The notes beneath the pieces are model-generated. The model was not told the origin of the DNA. It did not search any database and worked only from the letters and a program-made list of their open reading frames with translations. 64,000 nt of DNA from the NCBI GenBank assembly GCA_902619315.1, contig CACNDW010000006.1, positions 1 to 64,000 on the forward strand, given 5' to 3'. How positions within the stretch are numbered: the stretch's first letter is position 1; every line of letters begins with the position of its first letter. A program made the translations under genes and the position numbers. This DNA comes from an uncultured Bacteroidota bacterium (GTDB taxonomy: Bacteria > Bacteroidota > Bacteroidia > Flavobacteriales > Flavobacteriaceae). Below are positions 29,562 to 41,423 of this stretch, piece by piece.

Positions 29562-30995
29562 TTATTTGATCTTAACCTTGGATGTTCCAAGATAATCTTG
29601 AACAGTCCGGAATCCAATATAGCTTCGAGCAGTATCGGAGTATTCATAGTCTCTAGAACTCACTCTCAAAAAGTAAGCTACATCTTTCCAGGAACCACCT
29701 CTGATAACTTTTCGAGATTCGGTTTTAACAGACATGTTGGGATTAAGGGAAGCCACATATTCATATGCTCCTGAATCATACGAGGAACTGGTCCATTCTG
29801 AAACATTACCTGCCATATTAAACAGATTAAAATCATTGGGTAAATATGATTTGGCTTCAACAGTATAGACGGCTTGGTCAGCCGCATAATCTCCTCTTAG
29901 AGGTTTAAAATTAGCTAAAAAACACGCCCTGTCGTTTAGCAGATATGGTCCTCCCCATGGATAAGTTCCAGAAGGTATACCACCTCTGGCTGCAAACTCC
30001 CACTCTGCTTCACTAGGTAGTCTGAAATTATTTACCAATGGCTTTCCTTTAGATTTTTGATAGCTATTTTTAAAATGTGTTCTCCAGTTACAAAAAGCAA
30101 CTGCTTGTAACCAAGAAATCCCAACAACTGGATAGTCCTGAAAAGCAGGGTGAGAGAAGTACTCATTGTGCATAGGCTCATTATATGAGTATATAAAGTC
30201 TTTAATCCAAACAGTGGTGTCAGGATATATTTGAATTTGTTCTTGCTTTATGTAGGGTTTTCGATCAATAAATTTTTGACGGGTTCTTTTAGATTCGGCT
30301 GCAGCAGCCTCTGCATCAAACCAAGTGTACTTATAAACCAATTTGGTTACGTCAATTTTCATTTCACCATTGTACCATAAATCTGGAGGTAAGTACATGG
30401 AATCCATAACTTCAGAATAGGCTTGATCAGGATAATCCCCTGTTTCCCAATAAATGTCATTCTCCCAATTAAGTGGTCTTCCAGCATACATGTCTTCACT
30501 AAGGTCATAATAGTTTGTGCGCATGTACTTTTGGAATTCACTTAACTTGGAGGTGTCGGCATCACTAAATGAAAATTCACCGATACCATCTTTATTTTCC
30601 TCCCCAAGCTCAAGTTCATCAGCTTTTCTAGCCAAAAGAGCCATTGTAACAGAGTCTTTTACCCAATAAACAAATTGTCTGTACTCTCCGTTGGTAATTT
30701 CTGTTTCATCCATATAAAAAGAAGGAACAGTAACAGTTCTTGCAGCTGCGTTGTTCAGACGCGCAACGTCTTCATCAGACTTACCCATTATGAATGCGCC
30801 ACCTTCTATGAGGGTCATCCCATATGGTTTCTCAGGAAACCACTTCTTTTGTTTTACCCCTATCAATTCACCCCTATTTTTCTTACCACAACCTAAGATA
30901 GTAAGCATTATTAATGGTAGTATAAGAAGTGTCTTAATCACAACAGGCGATAGTAAGTATTTCTCAGACAAGTGTAAAACTAAATTTTTATTCAC
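29562..30995 (-). CDS. gldK: Type IX secretion lipoprotein GldK (FGE-sulfatase fold)
   Basis: Lipobox ILGC; GGAFIMGKSDED, RLPSEAEWEFAARGG, RGGSWKDVAYFLRVSSRDY. Confidence 0.96.
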   Translation of the reverse strand: MNKNLVLHLSEKYLLSPVVIKTLLILPLIMLTILGCGKKNRGELIGVKQKKWFPEKPYGMTLIEGGAFIMGKSDEDVARLNNAAARTVTVPSFYMDETEITNGEYRQFVYWVKDSVTMALLARKADELELGEENKDGIGEFSFSDADTSKLSEFQKYMRTNYYDLSEDMYAGRPLNWENDIYWETGDYPDQAYSEVMDSMYLPPDLWYNGEMKIDVTKLVYKYTWFDAEAAAAESKRTRQKFIDRKPYIKQEQIQIYPDTTVWIKDFIYSYNEPMHNEYFSHPAFQDYPVVGISWLQAVAFCNWRTHFKNSYQKSKGKPLVNNFRLPSEAEWEFAARGGIPSGTYPWGGPYLLNDRACFLANFKPLRGDYAADQAVYTVEAKSYLPNDFNLFNMAGNVSEWTSSSYDSGAYEYVASLNPNMSVKTESRKVIRGGSWKDVAYFLRVSSRDYEYSDTARSYIGFRTVQDYLGTSKVKIK

Positions 30996-31077
30996 TGTTT
31001 ATATTTTTCTCAATCAAAATCTAAATGCCAATAAATGTTCCAAGGCAAAAATAAGAATTTAAATTTCAAATAGTTAA

Positions 31078-32223
31078 CTACATTCTTTTTGTCGCCTTCC
31101 ACCACATATCGGGAATTTTGTCATTACATGCATCCAGATAATCCTGGTGCGTGCAAGGTAATAACGCAGTTGTTTTATTTTTATTATCCATATAGCTTTG
31201 ATTTATTATTTCCATCCACCATCGATTACTTTTTTCGCTTTGATAAAAAACCATTTTTATATCGGATAAAGCCACTGTATACTTGGTAAAACCAATACTA
31301 GTCAGGACTGGATACTCATCAAATCTATTGTTAAAACCTTCAATAAAATACCAAACAATTTGACTTAATAATTTGTGAGAAACCATTGTATTGGGTGACT
31401 CAAAAGCTCCAAAAAAGTCAATTCGATCACTGATTCCTGCATATCTAGCTAGAGCACATATGGTTCTGGAATCAATTCCATTTGGGGAACCCGATGGATG
31501 ATTGAGAGCACTCCAACTTAGCGCTTTCATATCAAATCCAGCAATATTGGAGTCTCTAAAAAAAGGTTCTGATTTGGCTACATCATCCAATAAAACACCT
31601 AATCTCAGTGAATCAAAGTGAAGTTTTTCCATCAAATCCAATTCCTCTTGGGCAATGTAGTAGCTTTGATATCCAAGATTTGTGAAATTATAAAGAAAAT
31701 TTGGCTGCTCCATGATAATACTGCTCATGTAGGATCTACCTGAGATCAATTCTTCCTCCTGCGAAAAATCAAATTGATTGTCTACTGATACAATATTTAC
31801 TAATTGATTGATATCTTGATAGGATTGGTATATGGGAAAAATAAGATCATGACTCCCTCCAATGACTATTACCACAATGTTGAGTTGTCGAAGATGAATA
31901 CAGATTTCCTTTAGTGCAAAGTAGGTGTCCTCAGGAGTGGCACCATTGGGTAAATCTCCCAAATCACAGATTTTAAAACTCCAATTTCCTGGAAAAAGTT
32001 GGTAAAACGACTTTCTAAACTCCTCAATATTGTAAACTGAAGATGGGAAGAAAGCATTTCTGATTTCAGAAATTCCTATGATGGCTATACTTGTATTTTT
32101 CAGGGCTGGGAAACCCTTTTGTTTGCTATGAATTTCAATGTTTTTCCCCAAAGCCTGGTTAGGGCTTAAGATCATTGAGGAAAGTACCTCCTCTGAAACA
32201 GGAATAAGAGACTCTAGGCTCAT
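31078..32223 (-). CDS. Arginase/ureohydrolase-fold protein with degenerate metal site
   Basis: VIGGSHDLIFPIYQS, VDNQFDFSQEEE, GFDMKALS align to ureohydrolase ligand motifs with substitutions; upstream of gldK. Confidence 0.75.
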   Translation of the reverse strand: MSLESLIPVSEEVLSSMILSPNQALGKNIEIHSKQKGFPALKNTSIAIIGISEIRNAFFPSSVYNIEEFRKSFYQLFPGNWSFKICDLGDLPNGATPEDTYFALKEICIHLRQLNIVVIVIGGSHDLIFPIYQSYQDINQLVNIVSVDNQFDFSQEEELISGRSYMSSIIMEQPNFLYNFTNLGYQSYYIAQEELDLMEKLHFDSLRLGVLLDDVAKSEPFFRDSNIAGFDMKALSWSALNHPSGSPNGIDSRTICALARYAGISDRIDFFGAFESPNTMVSHKLLSQIVWYFIEGFNNRFDEYPVLTSIGFTKYTVALSDIKMVFYQSEKSNRWWMEIINQSYMDNKNKTTALLPCTHQDYLDACNDKIPDMWWKATKRM

Positions 32224-34679
32224 TTTTTCTTTTTAGCCGTTTTGGGATTTAAGTATTTAAATGCTTCCTCAAGGGTAATTTTGGTAGGGTCAATATCTTT
32301 TCCCAATTCCACTTTTTTACTGCCCTTGATTATATTTGATCTTCCCCATCTTCCCCTTTCAATTCTAATAGCCTCTTTGGGCCATTCTTTGATTAGTTTT
32401 TCTTTTTCTTTTATAATTTTTTCCTTGATAAGAGTTTCAATTTCCTCGTTTGTAAGATTATCGAAATCGTACTTTTTATTCACATTTATAAAGAGACCAT
32501 TCCACTTTAAAAAAGGACCAAAACGACCTTTCCCTTTTGTAACAGGAAGTTGGTTGAACGAGTAAATTGGAGCATTTGCTGCTCTCTTTTCTTCAATCAA
32601 ACCTATAGCTTTATCCAATTCGACTGACATAGGGTCCAATTCTTTAGGGAGAGAAACAAACATGTCTTGGAATTTAACATAGGGGCCGAATCTCCCATTA
32701 TTAACTGTAACCTCTTGATCCTCATACATACCAATAGATTTAGGTAACTTAAAAAGTTCTAGTGCATCTTCAAGCTCTAGGGACTCCAACTGCTGACCTG
32801 GAGCTAAACTTACAAAAATGGGCTTTTCCTCATCTTCCGGTTCACCTATTTGAGCGATGGGCCCAAACCGTCCTAATCTTACTTTTACTACCCTGCCCGA
32901 CGTGGGATCTTTTCCCAAAATTCGTTCTCCAGACTCTCTGTTGGCATTTTCCTTTACAAAATCTATTGTTTTTTGAAAACTATTATAAAAACCTTTGATC
33001 ATGCTGGTCCAGTTTTCAGATCCATCAGCAATTTGATCAAAACTTTGTTCTACTTTGGCTGTAAAACTGTAATCCAAAATATTAGTGAAATTTGCAACCA
33101 AAAAGTCATTTACAATAGTCCCTACATCAGTCGGGACTAATTTTCCCTTGTTAGCCCCTACCTTTTCGATCAAAGATTTAGAAATGACCTGATTATCGAC
33201 TACTTGTAATTGAGTATAGGAACGATTCTCTCCATCAGAAGTTCCTTTTTCAATGTATTTTCTGTTTTGGATAGTTGAAATCGTAGGAGCATAGGTTGAA
33301 GGACGTCCAATCCCTAATTCTTCAAGCTTTTTTACCAATGAGGCCTCAGTAAAGCGATAAGGAGGTCGAGAAAATCTTTGGTTGGCCTCCATAGACTTTA
33401 AGTTGAGTTCCTCTCCGTATTTGACCGGAGGTAACAAATCATTTTGTTCATCCGGCTCTTCATCTAACCCCTCCAAATAGACCTTCAAAAAGCCATCAAA
33501 AGTGATGACCTCCCCTTTGGCAACAAAATTTTCCGGATGTGTACTTGCTACTATTTTTAATTGAGTTCGTTCCAATTTTGCATCACTCATTTGAGAAGCT
33601 ATGGCCCTTTTCCAAATCAATTCATACAAGCGGGACTGGTCGTAATCCAAATTGACTTTGGCCTTACTGAAATCAGTTGGTCTTATCGCTTCGTGAGCCT
33701 CCTGCGCCCCCTTGCTTTTAGACTTGTATTTTCTTGGTTTTTTATAAGCTTCTCCAAATTTTTTTTCAATCTGTTTCAAAGCCCCTCGCTGTGCCTCATT
33801 TGACAAATTCACACTATCTGTTCTCATGTAAGTGATCAATCCAGCTTCATAAAGACGCTGTGCCATGTTCATGGTTTTACTGACTGAAAAATAAAGTTTC
33901 CTCGCTGCCTCTTGCTGTAATGTTGATGTAGTGAATGGTGCAGTTGGACTTTTTGATGCTGGTTTTTTTTCAATCGCATCAACCTTAAAATTAGCTGAAT
34001 TGTTTAGATTCAAAAAGGCCTCTGTAGCCTCGAAGGAATCAAATGTCTTAGAGAGTAAAGCATTAATTGATTTATTCTGTTGGGTGTAAAAAACTGCTTG
34101 TATTTTGAAAGATTCTTGTGGAATGAAGGCATTGATTTCTCGCTCCCGCTCTACAATAAGTCTTACCGAAACTGATTGAACCCTTCCAGCCGACAACCCC
34201 CCTTTAACTTTTCGCCACAAAACAGGGGACAATTCATAACCCACCAAACGATCTAGCACTCTTCTGGCCTGCTGTGCATTAACCAAGTTATAATTGATAT
34301 CTCTAGGGTTTTCAATTGCATCCAGAATAGCAGATTTGGTAATTTCATTAAAAACAATCCTTTTTGTACTGTCCGATTTCAAACCCAAGGTGTTGGCAAG
34401 GTGCCAAGCAATGGCCTCTCCCTCTCGATCTTCATCGCTGGCCAACCAAACCATTTTCATTTTTTTTACCAATGATTTCAGTTCACTAACCACTTTCTTT
34501 TTCTCTGAGGAAACAATGTATTTTGGAGAAAAATCTTTGTCAATATCAACTCCTAGTTCATTAGTAGGTAGGTCAGCGATATGACCATAACTGGAGGCAA
34601 CCTTAAAATCTTTACCAAGAAATTTCTCGATTGTTTTTGCTTTTGCAGGTGATTCAACGATTACAAGATTACTGGCCAT
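32220..34679 (-). CDS. topA: DNA topoisomerase I
   Basis: LVIVESPAKAKTIEKFLGKDF, ASDEDREGEAIAWHL, ITYMRTDSVNLS. Confidence 0.97.
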   Translation of the reverse strand: MASNLVIVESPAKAKTIEKFLGKDFKVASSYGHIADLPTNELGVDIDKDFSPKYIVSSEKKKVVSELKSLVKKMKMVWLASDEDREGEAIAWHLANTLGLKSDSTKRIVFNEITKSAILDAIENPRDINYNLVNAQQARRVLDRLVGYELSPVLWRKVKGGLSAGRVQSVSVRLIVEREREINAFIPQESFKIQAVFYTQQNKSINALLSKTFDSFEATEAFLNLNNSANFKVDAIEKKPASKSPTAPFTTSTLQQEAARKLYFSVSKTMNMAQRLYEAGLITYMRTDSVNLSNEAQRGALKQIEKKFGEAYKKPRKYKSKSKGAQEAHEAIRPTDFSKAKVNLDYDQSRLYELIWKRAIASQMSDAKLERTQLKIVASTHPENFVAKGEVITFDGFLKVYLEGLDEEPDEQNDLLPPVKYGEELNLKSMEANQRFSRPPYRFTEASLVKKLEELGIGRPSTYAPTISTIQNRKYIEKGTSDGENRSYTQLQVVDNQVISKSLIEKVGANKGKLVPTDVGTIVNDFLVANFTNILDYSFTAKVEQSFDQIADGSENWTSMIKGFYNSFQKTIDFVKENANRESGERILGKDPTSGRVVKVRLGRFGPIAQIGEPEDEEKPIFVSLAPGQQLESLELEDALELFKLPKSIGMYEDQEVTVNNGRFGPYVKFQDMFVSLPKELDPMSVELDKAIGLIEEKRAANAPIYSFNQLPVTKGKGRFGPFLKWNGLFINVNKKYDFDNLTNEEIETLIKEKIIKEKEKLIKEWPKEAIRIERGRWGRSNIIKGSKKVELGKDIDPTKITLEEAFKYLNPKTAKKKK

Positions 34680-34965
34680 ATTTTCATTTTTTCGAAAGCA
34701 AAATTATGTAGTTTTTTTTTAACAATCTTACTAAAATCAATCAACTACTGTAATTTTTAAAATTTATAAAGTGATAAAGATTGAACTAATGTATTCAGAT
34801 TCATAAAATATTTAACATTGTTTTATTAAAGAATTTCATTTTTGAAGGCACACTTTTAGGATATTCTCTTCATCACTATAGAAACAAGAAATTAAATCCA
34901 AATTCAAACATGACAAAAAGGCAGTTTTAATTATATTTGCAACAGAAATGCTGATCCTGAATATA

Positions 34966-36462
34966 ATGTCAAAAATCACAATTAATGACCTTTATCCTTT
35001 TAACGGTGACGTACTGACAAAAGGGAGTTCCCCCGCAAATATAGGTTTTTCGTCGAAAAAAAAGAATAATACAATTAAAGCCAAAAAGCATTTTTATATT
35101 GAATCTTATGGTTGTCAGATGAACTTTTCTGACAGTGAAATTGTTGCTTCCATTCTGAACCAAGAGGGCTATGAGCTCACCGAAAAAATGGAAAAAGCCA
35201 AATTGATTTTAGTAAACACCTGCTCAATCAGAGAAAAAGCCGAAAAAACTGTAAGAAAAAGACTGGAACTTTTTAATGGGCTTAAACGTGAAAATAAAAA
35301 TCTCAAAATCGGGGTATTAGGTTGCATGGCAGAGCGTCTCAAACATAAATTTCTTGATCAGGAAAAAATGGTGGATATAGTGGTTGGACCAGACGCATAC
35401 AAAGACCTCCCAAATCTTTTGAGAGAGGCCGAGGCAGAAAGAGAAGCCGTTAATGTGATCCTATCCAAAGAAGAAACCTATGGTGATATAGCTCCTGTGA
35501 GATTGGCCACCAATGGAGTAACTGCTTTTGTTACCATTACTAGAGGATGTGATAATATGTGTACTTTTTGCGTTGTACCATTTACTAGGGGTAGAGAAAG
35601 AAGCAGGGACCCCAAAAGTATATTGGAAGAAATTGCTCAACTGGCTCAAAGTGGATATAAAGAAGTTACACTTTTGGGGCAAAATGTCGATAGCTATTTG
35701 TGGTATGGCGGCGGATTGAAAAAAGACTTCTCAAAAGCTACCCCTCTTCAACAGAAAACAGCGGTTAGATTTTCTAATCTACTCGAATTGGTGGCAAAAA
35801 CTTATCCAGATATAAGAATTCGTTTTTCTACTTCCAACCCCCAAGATATGTCGCTTACTGTTATTCATACCATGGCTAAGTATGACAACATATGCAATCA
35901 TATCCATCTGCCTGTGCAATCCGGAAGTAACAATATTCTAAAAAAAATGAACCGACAGCACACTAGAGAGGAGTATTTAAAATTGATCGATAATATTCGT
36001 AAAAACATTCCCGATTGTGGCATATCTCATGATATGATTGCGGGTTTTCCATCAGAAACAGAGCAAGATCACGAAGACACCCTGAGCTTGATGAATTATG
36101 TTAAATATGATTTTGGTTTTATGTTTGCCTACTCAGAGCGTCCAGGAACCCTAGCTGCCAAAAAAATTGAAAATAATATCTCTGAACCAACCAAAAAAAG
36201 GAGACTCCAAGAAATAATAGACTTGCAAAGAGTTCACAGTGAATATAGAACCAAAGAGTTTATTGGAAAAACAGTATGCGTACTAATTGAAAAGAGCTCC
36301 AAAAGATCGAGTGAATTTTGGAGTGGTAGAACCAGTCAAAATTCCGTAGCTGTCTTTCCCAAAGAAAAATATAAAGTAGGAGATTTTGTTGACGTAAAGA
36401 TCGAAGAAGTGACTTCTGCTACTCTGATAGGAACTGCAATGAGTCATTCATCATCAATTTGA
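34966..36462 (+). CDS. miaB: tRNA-2-methylthio-N6-dimethylallyladenosine synthase MiaB
   Basis: YIESYGCQMNFSDSEIV, radical-SAM CDNMCTFCVVPFTRGRERSR, TRAM domain. Confidence 0.96.
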   Translation: MSKITINDLYPFNGDVLTKGSSPANIGFSSKKKNNTIKAKKHFYIESYGCQMNFSDSEIVASILNQEGYELTEKMEKAKLILVNTCSIREKAEKTVRKRLELFNGLKRENKNLKIGVLGCMAERLKHKFLDQEKMVDIVVGPDAYKDLPNLLREAEAEREAVNVILSKEETYGDIAPVRLATNGVTAFVTITRGCDNMCTFCVVPFTRGRERSRDPKSILEEIAQLAQSGYKEVTLLGQNVDSYLWYGGGLKKDFSKATPLQQKTAVRFSNLLELVAKTYPDIRIRFSTSNPQDMSLTVIHTMAKYDNICNHIHLPVQSGSNNILKKMNRQHTREEYLKLIDNIRKNIPDCGISHDMIAGFPSETEQDHEDTLSLMNYVKYDFGFMFAYSERPGTLAAKKIENNISEPTKKRRLQEIIDLQRVHSEYRTKEFIGKTVCVLIEKSSKRSSEFWSGRTSQNSVAVFPKEKYKVGDFVDVKIEEVTSATLIGTAMSHSSSI

Positions 36463-36466
36463 AATA

Positions 36467-37729
36467 ATGGAATCGATACAACACATCAAACAGCGTTTTG
36501 GAATAATCGGAAACGATGATGGCCTTAACAGAGCTCTAAATAAAGCCCTTCTGGTGTCTGGTACAGAAATTACTGTTCTGGTTACTGGCGAAAGTGGTGT
36601 AGGTAAAGAAAATATCCCAAAAATAATCCATCAATTCTCACCAAGAAAACATGCTAAATACATTGCCGTAAACTGTGGTGCAATTCCTGAAGGCACGATA
36701 GACAGCGAGCTTTTTGGTCACGAAAAAGGGGCTTTTACCGGGGCCACCACCACAAGAAGTGGTTATTTTGAAGTAGCTGACGGTGGAACCATCTTTCTCG
36801 ATGAAGTGGGAGAACTTCCCTTGGCCACACAAGTAAGGCTTCTTAGGATATTAGAAAATGGAGAATTCATAAAAGTAGGTTCTTCAAAAGTCCAAAAAAC
36901 AGATGTAAGAATTGTAGCAGCCACAAATATAAAAATGAATGAAGCCATTAAAAAAGGTAAATTCAGAGAAGACCTTTTTTATCGATTGAGTACAGTAGAA
37001 ATTCACTTGCCACCACTTAGAGACAGAAAACAAGACATCCCTCTTTTATTTAGAAAGTTTGCTTCTGATTTCGCTCAGAAGTATAAAATGCCCACGCTCA
37101 GATTGGATGAAAATGCACAAAGAGTTTTGGAGCAATACAGATGGAGTGGCAATATTAGACAATTGCGCAACATAGCAGAACAAGTCTCTGTTTTGGAAAA
37201 AAACAGAACACTTGATGTCAGTACCTTGAAAAATTATCTTCCCAACACAGGGTCTCAACTTCCTGCTGTTATTGACCGATCAGATAAAGAAGCTGATTTT
37301 TCCTCCGAAAGAGAGATTCTCTATAAAGTACTCTTCGATATGAAGAATGATCTCAATGACTTGAAAAAACTCACCCATGAGTTGATGGAGAATGAAAATA
37401 TGTCATCGGTCCAAAAAAATAATCCTGATTTGATTAAAAAAATATATGGTGAGCTAGAAGATCAAAACAAAACTGTTGAATTCATTAACCCAGATAGCAA
37501 AGCTCAAAAACACAGCAATACTACTCCAATCAATCAATACGACTATGCCGAAACGGTAATTGAAGAGGAACCATTATCTTTATTGGATAAAGAAATTGAA
37601 ATGATTAAGCAAGCTCTGAAAAGAAGTAACGGTAAAAGAAAAATAGCGGCAAATGAACTGGGTATTTCAGAAAGGACCCTATATCGAAAAATCAAACAAT
37701 TTGACCTACAAGACGACGAAAATGAATAG
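36467..37729 (+). CDS. Sigma-54-interacting transcriptional regulator lacking an N-terminal sensory domain
   Basis: AAA+ domain with GESGVGKE, ELFGHEKGAFTGA; C-terminal Fis-type HTH NGKRKIAANELGISERTLYRKI. Confidence 0.93.
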   Translation: MESIQHIKQRFGIIGNDDGLNRALNKALLVSGTEITVLVTGESGVGKENIPKIIHQFSPRKHAKYIAVNCGAIPEGTIDSELFGHEKGAFTGATTTRSGYFEVADGGTIFLDEVGELPLATQVRLLRILENGEFIKVGSSKVQKTDVRIVAATNIKMNEAIKKGKFREDLFYRLSTVEIHLPPLRDRKQDIPLLFRKFASDFAQKYKMPTLRLDENAQRVLEQYRWSGNIRQLRNIAEQVSVLEKNRTLDVSTLKNYLPNTGSQLPAVIDRSDKEADFSSEREILYKVLFDMKNDLNDLKKLTHELMENENMSSVQKNNPDLIKKIYGELEDQNKTVEFINPDSKAQKHSNTTPINQYDYAETVIEEEPLSLLDKEIEMIKQALKRSNGKRKIAANELGISERTLYRKIKQFDLQDDENE

Positions 37730-38240
37730 AATTTTCATCTATCTTTTTTTAATTTTGCTTCTCGGTCTGGAGGCCTGTGGAATATACTCTTTTACCGGAG
37801 CATCAATTCCTTCCGGTGCATCAACTTTCCAAGTCAATTTTTTTGAAAATCAAGCTGGCAGTAGACCAGGCTCTACAGTTGAACCTGGATTGGACAGAGA
37901 TTTTACTCTTGCACTTCAAGATATTATTTTGGGGCAGACTAATCTTAATTTGGTAAACTCGGGCGGAGATTTGGTTTACGAAGGAGAAATTACTCAATAT
38001 AGTATAACCCCAATGACATCAACTGCAAACCTTACAGCTGCTCAAAACCGACTGACGATGAATGTGAACCTTCGCTATTTCAACACCAAAAACGAAGAAG
38101 ATGATTTCGAAAGTCAATTCTCGTTTTTTTATGATTTTCCTGCCGAAAAACAACTTTATGACATTCAGGGATCAGCTCATGATGAAATTTTTGAGAGGAT
38201 TACCCAAGACATATTTAATGCAACACTTGCTAAGTGGTAA
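37722..38240 (+). CDS. LptE-family LPS assembly lipoprotein
   Basis: Lipobox LLGLEAC; GIYSFTGASIP; 8-nt overlap with the upstream gene; precedes secG. Confidence 0.8.
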   Translation: MNRIFIYLFLILLLGLEACGIYSFTGASIPSGASTFQVNFFENQAGSRPGSTVEPGLDRDFTLALQDIILGQTNLNLVNSGGDLVYEGEITQYSITPMTSTANLTAAQNRLTMNVNLRYFNTKNEEDDFESQFSFFYDFPAEKQLYDIQGSAHDEIFERITQDIFNATLAKW

Positions 38241-38245
38241 GTAGA

Positions 38246-38962
38246 ATGAATAGAGAAAAATTTGACAAGTTTATTGAAAACTATGATTCTAATAACGAAA
38301 TCTTTGTCTCTCAGATGGCACTCCTAATTGAAAAATATCCATATTTTCAACTACCACGTTTTTTCTTAACCAAATCACTCAAAGACCAAAATAAAAATGG
38401 GCTTGATATGGCCCTTAATCAGTTGGCGCTTTACACAGCTAATAGGGGATTACTGAAGCAAAAAATTGAATCTAAAGTTAAATCGACAAAAAAAGTAAAA
38501 GACACTAAATCATTAAATACAACAAAAAAGGTTCAAAATAATCTTCAAGCCCTCGCGAAAGAAAAAAAGTTAAAATCGCAATCCATTAAAAAAGTTCGTT
38601 TTTCAAAAGATCTCAAACTTAGTTTTCTAGATTGGATTAAATACACAGAGGAAAACCAAAAAATACAGATTCAAGAATCTAAAAAATTAGAACCTTTAAA
38701 AAATAAGTTATCAATTATTGATAGATTCATTGAAGCTGACCCTAAAATCTCACCCATGGAAAAAAATGAACCCATTGAATCATTGATTAATGGGGATTTT
38801 AATTCTGAGGAATTGATGACTGAGAGCTTAGCCAAAATTCTACTCAGACAAAAAAAGTATAAAAAAGCCATTAAAGCCTATAAGATTTTAAGTTTGAAAT
38901 ATCCGGAAAAAAATGTTTTCTTTGCAGGGCAAATTCAGAAAATCAAGAAATTGCAGCAATAA
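38246..38962 (+). CDS. Hypothetical Lys-rich protein with C-terminal TPR-like segment
   Basis: ORF between lptE and secG; ESLAKILLRQKKYKKAIKAYKILSLKYPEKNVFFAGQI resembles a TPR. Confidence 0.7.
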   Translation: MNREKFDKFIENYDSNNEIFVSQMALLIEKYPYFQLPRFFLTKSLKDQNKNGLDMALNQLALYTANRGLLKQKIESKVKSTKKVKDTKSLNTTKKVQNNLQALAKEKKLKSQSIKKVRFSKDLKLSFLDWIKYTEENQKIQIQESKKLEPLKNKLSIIDRFIEADPKISPMEKNEPIESLINGDFNSEELMTESLAKILLRQKKYKKAIKAYKILSLKYPEKNVFFAGQIQKIKKLQQ

Positions 38963-38971
38963 TAAAATTTT

Positions 38972-39328
38972 ATGGGAAGCTTTTCGGTTTTTATTGCTTT
39001 AATCATTTTTGTCTGTTTTCTACTTGTTTTAGTAGTGATGGTTCAAAACCCTAAAGGCGGGGGACTGTCATCTTCTTTTGGTGGTGGCGGACAACAAATG
39101 GGAGGTGTACAAAAGACATCTGACTTTTTGGATCGGAGCACTTGGTTACTCGCGGGACTTTTGTTGGTGTTAATTCTACTTTCAAATATTTCACTCGGAA
39201 CCAATACAGGTAGCTCTGACTCTCGTCTATTGGAAGACAATGCTTTGGAACAATCTATTCCTGAGGTAATCCCGGAAACCTTACCTGAAACAATACCGGA
39301 AGTACCCGAGGAGGATTCTCAAAAATAG
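38972..39328 (+). CDS. secG: Preprotein translocase subunit SecG
   Basis: LLVLVVMVQNPKGGGLSSSFGGGGQQMGGVQKTSDFLDRSTW. Confidence 0.95.
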   Translation: MGSFSVFIALIIFVCFLLVLVVMVQNPKGGGLSSSFGGGGQQMGGVQKTSDFLDRSTWLLAGLLLVLILLSNISLGTNTGSSDSRLLEDNALEQSIPEVIPETLPETIPEVPEEDSQK

Positions 39329-39438
39329 TACTTGTGCCATGCTGTCAGGGTTATTTCTTAATTGCATCAATTTGTCATATGCTTTGCGCTTGGCATGGTT
39401 TGTGAAAAAACTTTTAAAAATTAAATAAATAAATTATA

Positions 39439-41372
<1,934 letters not shown>

Positions 41373-41397
41373 TTTAAAGATTTATTAACTAAAAAAA

Positions 41398-41423
41398 CCT
41401 GCTTTTTCAAGCAGGTTTTTTTT
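41398..41423. terminator. Bidirectional Rho-independent terminator between groEL and the HMA-protein gene
   Basis: AAAAAAACCTGC-TTTTTCAA-GCAGGTTTTTTTT. Confidence 0.85.

Noticed and set aside
39329-39438. Possible sigma-54 (-24/-12) promoter TTGGCATGGTTTGTG upstream of groES
   Set aside because: Spacing and the -12 GC element do not match TGGCAC-N5-TTGC.
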